Shown here one piece after another: positions 1 to 3,964 of a stretch of DNA of 5,389 nt. The stretch spans positions 1 to 5,389 of the forward strand of contig JANLHA010000160.1 in assembly GCA_024653845.1 (NCBI GenBank), given 5' to 3'. The translations under genes and the position numbers were made by a program. Within the stretch, counting starts at the first letter, position 1, and every line of letters begins with the position of its first letter. Source of the stretch: Candidatus Omnitrophota bacterium (GTDB lineage: Bacteria > Omnitrophota > Gorgyraeia > Zapsychrales > JANLHA01). A model generated the notes under the pieces. The model saw only the letters and a list, made by a program, of their open reading frames with translations. It was not told where the DNA came from and did not search any database.

Positions 1-809
1 CTTTGGAAAATCCTCAGCACGTTGAGAAAATTGCCGAAAATTATAAACGAAGTGGAATTGATGCTTTGATTGCCGTTGGAGGAGAAGACACGCTCAAAAT
101 TGCGTTGACTCTTCATCAAGAAGGACGAATCAAGGTGGTGGGGGTCCCAAAATCGATTGATAATGCCCTGTCCGGAACAGATTATGCGTTTGGGTTTGAT
201 ACGGCAGTCAATATTGCGACGGAATGCATTGATCGATTGCATACCACGGCCGAAAGTCACCATCGGATCATTGTTGTTGAAGTGATGGGGCGTTATACGG
301 GGTGGATCGCGCTTCAGGCAGGTATCGCAGGCGGAGCGGATTTCATATTGGTCCCCGAAATCCCTGTGAATATGAAAAAGGTGTGTGAAGAAATTCAGGC
401 ACGCCACAGTCGTGGAAAAACATTTAGCATCATTGTCGTTGCCGAAGGCGCTAAAATTCATAATGGGGAGCAGCCTGTTTCTGCAACAACAGAGCATGTG
501 AGTCATCGTCGGATTGGTAAGGCTGGAGAATTGGTCGCACAGATCATTGAAGAGCAGACCCATTACGAAACTCGGGTCAGTGTGTTGGGGCATATTCAGC
601 GGGGAGGAACGCCCAGTGCATATGATCGTGTCATTGGCACCCAGTTTGGAATCAAGGCGGTTGAGTTGGTCAAAGAAAATAAATTTGGTCACATGGTCAG
701 TTTGCGGGGTAATAAATTGCAATCGGTGGGAATTGAAGAGGCTGTCAAAACTCGTAAACCCATTAACATGGAATTGTACGAAATGGCCCGAGTTTTTTTT
801 GCAGGGTGA
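1..809 (+). CDS. pfkA: Phosphofructokinase, group III, probably PPi-dependent (5'-truncated by window edge)
   Basis: Phosphorylates fructose 6-phosphate at C1 in glycolysis (cytosol). The frame is open through the left edge; about 75 N-terminal residues, including the first glycine-rich loop, are missing. Counting from the first full codon (base 3): GGEDT at 26-30, PKSIDN at 49-54 with the catalytic-base Asp at 53, VVEVMGR at 91-97, VAEGA at 146-150, and TRVSVLGHIQRGG at 190-202 with the sugar-phosphate Arg and His residues. E. coli ATP-PFK has Gly at positions 104 and 124; here Asp29 and Lys50 occupy them. That Asp/Lys pair is the known signature of PPi-using enzymes, so PPi is the likelier phosphoryl donor. 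One oddity: the family's TIDND is SIDNA here, so the second Asp is Ala55. The gene ends with TGA at 807-809, 7 bases before gmhA, suggesting one operon. The family call is near certain; the donor is inferred. Confidence 0.95.
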   Translation, partial: LENPQHVEKIAENYKRSGIDALIAVGGEDTLKIALTLHQEGRIKVVGVPKSIDNALSGTDYAFGFDTAVNIATECIDRLHTTAESHHRIIVVEVMGRYTGWIALQAGIAGGADFILVPEIPVNMKKVCEEIQARHSRGKTFSIIVVAEGAKIHNGEQPVSATTEHVSHRRIGKAGELVAQIIEEQTHYETRVSVLGHIQRGGTPSAYDRVIGTQFGIKAVELVKENKFGHMVSLRGNKLQSVGIEEAVKTRKPINMELYEMARVFFAG

Positions 810-816
810 GACGAAT

Positions 817-1383
817 ATGAAAGAACGTATTCAGAAAATTTTCCAAGAGTCGATGGATGTGAAGAAGAAAACCCTTGAACAGAATCTTGACCAGATCCTG
901 AAGGCCGTTAATGAAATCATTGCTGCTTTCCGACGAGATAATAAAATCTTTTTGTTTGGTAATGGTGGTTCTGCGGCAGACAGCCAACATATCGCTGCGG
1001 AATTCATTGGGCGTTTTCAAAAAGAACGTCGATCATGGCCGGCCATTGCTTTGACAACGGACACGTCAGCTCTCACCGCGTTAGGCAACGATTACGGATT
1101 TGAACGCGTGTTTGCAAGACAGTTAGAAGGCCTAGGGCGTAAAGGTGATTTTGCTATCGGGATCTCGACCAGCGGTAATTCTCCGAATGTGCTTGCGGGT
1201 GTTGAAATGGCCAAGAAGATGGGAATCAAGACCCTGGCCTTGACCGGAGGCAATGGCGGGAAATTGGCGGCTTTTGCAGATATTGCCATCATTGTTCCTT
1301 CATCAGTCACGGCACGTATTCAAGAATCTCATATTTGTATCGCTCACAGCATTTGTGAATTGGTGGAAGAACAGCTGTCATGA
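817..1383 (+). CDS. gmhA: Sedoheptulose 7-phosphate isomerase GmhA (phosphoheptose isomerase)
   Basis: Converts sedoheptulose 7-phosphate to D-glycero-D-manno-heptose 7-phosphate, the first step of ADP-heptose synthesis for the LPS inner core (cytosol). The 188-residue product has family-typical length and a single SIS domain. Visible motifs: an N-terminal helix, FGNGGSAADSQHIAAEF at 47-63 with Glu62 matching the catalytic Glu, the TTDTSALTALGNDYGFE loop at 80-96, the phosphate-binding STSGNS at 117-122, ALTGGNGG at 141-148, and the C-terminal VTARIQESHICIAH with His177 matching the catalytic His. The ATG at 817 is chosen because it gives the family N-terminus and follows a GGTGAG-type ribosome site overlapping the pfk stop. 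The same frame stays open upstream to 514, but that part lies inside pfkA. The stop overlaps the rfaE2 start as ATGA, so translation is probably coupled. Confidence 0.96.
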   Translation: MKERIQKIFQESMDVKKKTLEQNLDQILKAVNEIIAAFRRDNKIFLFGNGGSAADSQHIAAEFIGRFQKERRSWPAIALTTDTSALTALGNDYGFERVFARQLEGLGRKGDFAIGISTSGNSPNVLAGVEMAKKMGIKTLALTGGNGGKLAAFADIAIIVPSSVTARIQESHICIAHSICELVEEQLS

Positions 1384-1862
1384 CTTCTTTTCAGAAAATT
1401 GTCACATTGCCGTCTCTCCGACGGAGAATCCCACATCTTCGATCTCAAGGATTAACCATAGCTTTTACCAATGGTTGTTTTGACATTTTGCATCTTGGCC
1501 ATGTCCGTTATTTGGAAGCGGCCAAGAAAAAGAATCGCGTCTTGATTGTTGGGCTCAATAGTGACGCATCGGTGCGAAAAATCAAGGGGCCCACGCGGCC
1601 TGTGAATTCTCAAGAAGCGCGTGCGGGAGTTTTGGCGGCGTTGAGTTGCGTAGATTTTGTAGTGATTTTTAAAGAACATACTCCATATAAATTGATTCAA
1701 ACTCTCGAGCCAGATGTTTTGATCAAAGGTGCAGATTGGAAAGGAAAAGAAGTTGTGGGCGCGGATGTTGTGAAGGCGCGCGGTGGACGCGTGGAATTGA
1801 TTAAATATGTGGATGGCTGCTCGACGACGGATATTATTAAGAAGATCGAAGGGAAAAGTTGA
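1380..1862 (+). CDS. rfaE2: D-glycero-beta-D-manno-heptose 1-phosphate adenylyltransferase (free-standing HldE C-terminal domain)
   Basis: Transfers AMP from ATP to D-glycero-beta-D-manno-heptose 1-phosphate, giving ADP-heptose for LPS. The 160-residue protein is a single cytidylyltransferase-like nucleotidyltransferase domain. FTNGCFDILHLGHVRYL at 29-45 carries the HxGH nucleotide-binding motif (38-41). It is followed by LIVGLNSDASVRKIKGPTRP (55-74), RAGVLAALSCVD (81-92), PDVLIKGADW (111-120), VVGAD (125-129) and the family-specific STTDII near the end (148-153). In E. coli this domain is fused to the RfaE1 kinase as HldE; here it stands alone, so the kinase and the GmhB phosphatase must be encoded elsewhere. 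The ATG overlaps the gmhA stop (ATGA), so the two are probably translationally coupled. Its own TGA is followed directly by the structured region at 1885-2069. Confidence 0.95.
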   Translation: MTSFQKIVTLPSLRRRIPHLRSQGLTIAFTNGCFDILHLGHVRYLEAAKKKNRVLIVGLNSDASVRKIKGPTRPVNSQEARAGVLAALSCVDFVVIFKEHTPYKLIQTLEPDVLIKGADWKGKEVVGADVVKARGGRVELIKYVDGCSTTDIIKKIEGKS

Positions 1863-1884
1863 TGGATATTACAAGAAATTTCTC

Positions 1885-2070
1885 TCGAAAGGGGTTTGAT
1901 CCTTCCGCAGCACCGCTCAGAAAATCCCAGCGTGATTTTCTTCGCTTAACTTTCTCTTGTGGAGGAATCAATCCTTTTCTCAAGATTATGGGAGGATTCA
2001 TTGCCGGCCTCAAAACCGTGCCCGCTCGGCCTGCGCGATATGCTGCTTAAAGGCTCAACCCCCTTTCGAC
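1885..2070 (+). ncRNA. Candidate structured RNA, 6S-like rod (or long thiD2 leader)
   Basis: No convincing protein lies here, but the strand folds as a nested rod. The closing helix pairs TCGAAAGGGG (1885-1894) with CCCCTTTCGA (2060-2069). After one T·C mismatch, TTGA (1896-1899) pairs with TCAA (2055-2058). Further in, CCTT (1901-1904) pairs with AAGG (2050-2053), and GCAGCA (1907-1912) with TGCTGC (2041-2046). The middle opens into a bubble whose left strand holds a perfect 8-bp hairpin (1919-1926 with 1934-1941). The tip is an imperfect hairpin, 1966-1978 with 1990-2002. A T-tract follows at 2073-2079. A length near 185 nt, long closing stem, central bubble and terminal hairpin match 6S RNA architecture. 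GCCTCAAAACCGTG at 2007-2020 also resembles a conserved 6S stretch. This is hand folding only. The alternative is a cis-acting leader of thiD2. I found no clear promoter. Confidence 0.45.
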
Positions 2071-2079
2071 TATTTTTTT
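2060..2079 (+). terminator. Possible terminator formed by the closing helix and a T-tract
   Basis: The 3' arm CCCCTTTCGA (2060-2069) is followed by CTA and seven T residues (2073-2079). Its partner is the distant arm at 1885-1894, so the stem forms only if the intervening roughly 165 nt fold first. It would end the structured RNA just before the thiD2 ATG at 2094. If it instead forms conditionally, it would act as an attenuator for thiD2-thiE. Confidence 0.35.
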
Positions 2080-2093
2080 ACAGATCATCATCT

Positions 2094-2507
2094 ATGAGAA
2101 ACATCGTTCAAAAACAACTATGCCGCATCTTCGATGCCAATATCAATCGCGCCAAAGAAGGCCTGCGCGTTTGCGAAGACATTTGTCGCTTCATTGAAGA
2201 TAACGAAAAATTAACACAAGCGTATAAAAAGGCGAGGCATCAACTCACAACAATCGTTTCTCAATTGCCTAAAAATTTGGTGTTGGAATCTCGTTCGGTA
2301 GAGAAGGATATCGGAAGAAAGACAAGTTTGACGGAGCGAAAACGAAAGAATGTCGACGATATTTTTGATGCCAACTCTCAGCGAGTCAAGGAATCTATTC
2401 GTGTTTTGGAAGAGTTTGCAAAACTGGTGAGTCCAAGAATTTCAGATTCTTTGAAGAAGCTTCGATACGAAATTTATCAGTTGGAACAAAAAAGACTGCT
2501 TCATTGA
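2094..2507 (+). CDS. thiD2: ThiD2-family hydroxymethylpyrimidine phosphate kinase (free-standing)
   Basis: Predicted to phosphorylate HMP phosphate to HMP diphosphate, the pyrimidine substrate of ThiE, in thiamine synthesis. ThiD2 proteins are short helical kinases, unrelated to ribokinase-type ThiD, often fused in front of ThiE. The 137-residue product shows the family's internal duplication: RIFDANINRAKEGLRVCEDICRF (11-33) is echoed by DIFDANSQRVKESIRVLEEFAK (89-110). Between them lie the RH (48-49) and DIG (72-74) elements, and LRYEIYQLE (123-131) closes the domain. The ATG at 2094 is chosen because homology begins just after it. A GTG at 1959 in the same frame would add 45 residues that fit nothing and lie inside the structured RNA. 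No Shine-Dalgarno site is visible. The stop overlaps the thiE ATG as TGATG. The family call is strong; the exact start is less certain. Confidence 0.85.
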   Translation: MRNIVQKQLCRIFDANINRAKEGLRVCEDICRFIEDNEKLTQAYKKARHQLTTIVSQLPKNLVLESRSVEKDIGRKTSLTERKRKNVDDIFDANSQRVKESIRVLEEFAKLVSPRISDSLKKLRYEIYQLEQKRLLH

Positions 2508-3154
2508 TGAAACGTTCTTTAAAAAAAGCGAGATTGTATTTGGTCTTAGACACACAGGTTAATGACTATGACCAGTTGATGAGCATTTTGAAGTCGGCGG
2601 TCGGTGGGGGGATTGACATTGTCCAATTGCGGGATAAAATGGGATCCACACGCCTTGCGCTGAAGTTTTTGCAAGACGCTTTGCGTTATTTGAAAAGAAA
2701 GATTCCTTTGATTGTGAATGATCGCGTGGATTGGGCTTTGGCTGTTGGAGCCGATGGCGTCCATGTTGGACAAGATGATTTGCCGTTAGAAGCGACAAGA
2801 AAGCTCGTCGGATCCAAGATGCTGGTTGGAACGTCATGTCAAACGCTCGAACAAGCCCGTCGGGCACAACGGCAAGGTGCAGATTATATTGGATTTGGAT
2901 CTGTCTTTAAGACATTCACCAAGCCTGAGCGGTCTCCGATGGATGCAGCCTTGATGAAAAGAGTTGCCTCGACGATTTTTATTCCTGTTTTTTTTATTGG
3001 CGGCATTGATCATTCAAGCATTGCAGATGTTTGTCAGCGAGGAGGACGACGAGTGGCGCTCACTCGTGCGATCTCGTTAGCTAAGAATGTTAAAGTTTCT
3101 GCTCAAAAGTTGAAGCAAGCGATAGAGCAATATCCTTTGAAATTGCGAGGGTAA
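2507..3154 (+). CDS. thiE: Thiamine-phosphate synthase ThiE
   Basis: Couples HMP diphosphate to hydroxyethylthiazole phosphate, releasing PPi and giving thiamine phosphate (cytosol). The 215 residues form one TIM barrel of usual length. Visible motifs: YLVLD (11-15), GGGIDIVQLRDK (33-44) with the Gln/Arg/Lys substrate residues, IVNDR (69-73), GADGVHVGQDDLP (81-93), GADYIGFGSVFKTFTKP (124-140) and IGGI (164-167). The usual GVSTHT-like segment reads GTSCQT (108-113), and the common FGP.FPT stretch is FGSVFKT, so two pocket segments differ from textbook ThiE. The ATG at 2507 shares its A with the thiD2 stop, pointing to coupled translation with the preceding pathway step. The preceding TTG is a less likely start. 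The last ten bases, including the TAA, are also the acceptor stem and positions 8-10 of tRNA-Gly. Confidence 0.94.
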   Translation: MKRSLKKARLYLVLDTQVNDYDQLMSILKSAVGGGIDIVQLRDKMGSTRLALKFLQDALRYLKRKIPLIVNDRVDWALAVGADGVHVGQDDLPLEATRKLVGSKMLVGTSCQTLEQARRAQRQGADYIGFGSVFKTFTKPERSPMDAALMKRVASTIFIPVFFIGGIDHSSIADVCQRGGRRVALTRAISLAKNVKVSAQKLKQAIEQYPLKLRG

Positions 3155-3215
3155 TTCAATGGTAGAATGGCAGCTTCCCAAGCTGCACACGCGGGTTCGA
3201 TTCCCGTCCCTCGCT
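3145..3215 (+). tRNA. tRNA-Gly (anticodon CCC)
   Basis: All four stems pair. The acceptor GCGAGGG (3145-3151) pairs with CCCTCGC (3208-3214) without mismatch. The D-stem is ATTC/GAAT (3154-3157, 3165-3168) around a GG-containing loop. The anticodon stem GCAGC/GCTGC (3170-3174, 3182-3186) encloses TTCCCAA, with CCC at 3177-3179 reading GGG glycine codons. The T-stem (3191-3195, 3203-3207; one G·T pair) encloses TTCGATT. The discriminator is T3215. CCA is not encoded, because CTG follows, so a CCA-adding enzyme is needed. The 5' end lies inside thiE, and a lipoprotein gene starts 9 bases after the 3' end. Confidence 0.97.
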
Positions 3216-3224
3216 CTGATTGCT

Positions 3225-3944
3225 ATGAAAAATTTCTCTTATCTGATGATTGCGGTTTTGATGAGCACGGTGATTGGCTGTGCAACGATTGAGGATCCAG
3301 ATCTCGTCCAGGAAACTCCGGAAATTCGAGCCATCCCGCCTGAAGTCCGTCATCCGGAAGTTTCAGACGTGGGATTCTATCACAAGGTCAGAAAAGGTGA
3401 GACCATTTGGCGGATCGCTAAAATTTATCAAACCCCCATTGATGACATCATCCAGGCCAATCGGATTCCTAACGCAGCTCATCTTGAAGAGAACCAACTT
3501 CTTTTGATTCCTGGCGAAGATAAAACAAAAGACCAGAAGCTTTCCATTGAAGATGTATCTGAAATTTCCCGTAAAGAAGATTTCAGTTGGCCTTTGCGTG
3601 GAAAAATTTTGCGTTACTTTGGCCAAGATTCGCGCAGTCCGTATCATCAGGGAATTTGTATTCATGCCCATTCGGGCGAGGGTGTCAGGGCTGCCAGAGC
3701 AGGACGGGTCATTTTTGCGGATTATCTTCTAGGCTACGCTTACACAGTGATCGTGGATCATCAGGACGGATTTTGTTCGGTTTATTCTCAGAATTCCAAA
3801 ATTTTAATTAAGCTCAACGATACGGTTCATCAGGGAGACAGAATCGCGGAAGTTGGACAAAAGGACCAGTTGAGTTTTTTATATTTTCAAATTCGAAAGA
3901 AGGGGAATCCTGACAATCCCCTTTATTACTTGCCCAAACTATAG
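3225..3944 (+). CDS. NlpD-like lipoprotein: LysM plus degenerate LytM (M23) domain
   Basis: Probable outer-membrane lipoprotein that binds peptidoglycan and activates an amidase. The 239 residues start with a lipoprotein signal: MKNFSYL, a hydrophobic stretch, then lipobox VIGC with Cys19 as the lipidated residue. Ala at +2 suggests sorting to the outer membrane. A LysM domain spans about 52-97 (HKVRKGETIWRIAKIYQTP to LLLIPG). An M23/LytM fold spans about 119-237 (SWPLRGKI..YFGQ, HQGICIHAHSGEGVRAA, NPLYYLP). Active M23 enzymes carry HxxxD and HxH zinc ligands. Here the first reads HQGIC (141-145, Asp to Cys) and the second LYF (219-221, His lost). That is the pattern of NlpD and EnvC, which switch on amidases without cutting themselves. 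The ATG at 3225 is chosen because it gives a proper signal peptide; the frame upstream runs into the tRNA. No Shine-Dalgarno site is visible. Confidence 0.87.
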   Translation: MKNFSYLMIAVLMSTVIGCATIEDPDLVQETPEIRAIPPEVRHPEVSDVGFYHKVRKGETIWRIAKIYQTPIDDIIQANRIPNAAHLEENQLLLIPGEDKTKDQKLSIEDVSEISRKEDFSWPLRGKILRYFGQDSRSPYHQGICIHAHSGEGVRAARAGRVIFADYLLGYAYTVIVDHQDGFCSVYSQNSKILIKLNDTVHQGDRIAEVGQKDQLSFLYFQIRKKGNPDNPLYYLPKL

Positions 3945-3952
3945 TGGCAAGT
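3899..3952 (+). other. Two tandem hairpins at the end of the NlpD-like gene
   Basis: AAGGGGA (3900-3906) pairs perfectly with TCCCCTT (3917-3923) around a 10-base loop. Immediately after, ACTTGCC (3928-3934) pairs perfectly with GGCAAGT (3946-3952) around an 11-base loop holding the stop codon. The second hairpin ends just before the ATPase ribosome-binding site. Neither is followed by a proper T-tract, so a strong intrinsic terminator is unlikely. An RNA-processing or translation-tuning role is possible but unproven. Confidence 0.4.
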
Positions 3953-3953
3953 C

Positions 3954-3958
3954 AGGAG
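3954..3958 (+). promoter_or_regulatory. Shine-Dalgarno site of the ATPase gene
   Basis: AGGAG lies 6 bases before the ATG at 3965. It is the clearest ribosome-binding site in the window, where most other starts rely on overlap with the preceding stop, and it fixes this start. Confidence 0.75.
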
Positions 3959-3964
3959 TTCATA

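Noticed and set aside
793..800. Run of eight T near the end of the phosphofructokinase gene, as terminator or frameshift site
   Set aside because: No stem precedes it, and the frame reads through to a normal C-terminus.
514..816. Longer gmhA start at 514
   Set aside because: The extra 101 residues lie inside the phosphofructokinase gene in another frame and have no SIS-family match.
1885..1945. TPP riboswitch upstream of thiD2-thiE
   Set aside because: GCTCAGA and CCCAGCGT look vaguely like parts of it, but CTGAGA and the ACCTGATCTGG-type segment are absent and the order is wrong.
1862..2050. 62-codon reading frame starting with ATG that overlaps the rfaE2 stop
   Set aside because: The product resembles no family I know, and the same bases form nested RNA helices. 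The overlap-type start is suggestive but not enough.
1885..2070. Retron msr-msd RNA
   Set aside because: The closing inverted repeat recalls one, but there is no reverse transcriptase in the window and no typical msd hairpin.
1959..2093. GTG start extending thiD2 by 45 residues
   Set aside because: The family homology begins right after ATG 2094, and the extension lies in the structured RNA.
3159..3224. Earlier ATG for the lipoprotein gene
   Set aside because: It lies inside the tRNA, and the 22 extra residues would spoil the signal peptide.
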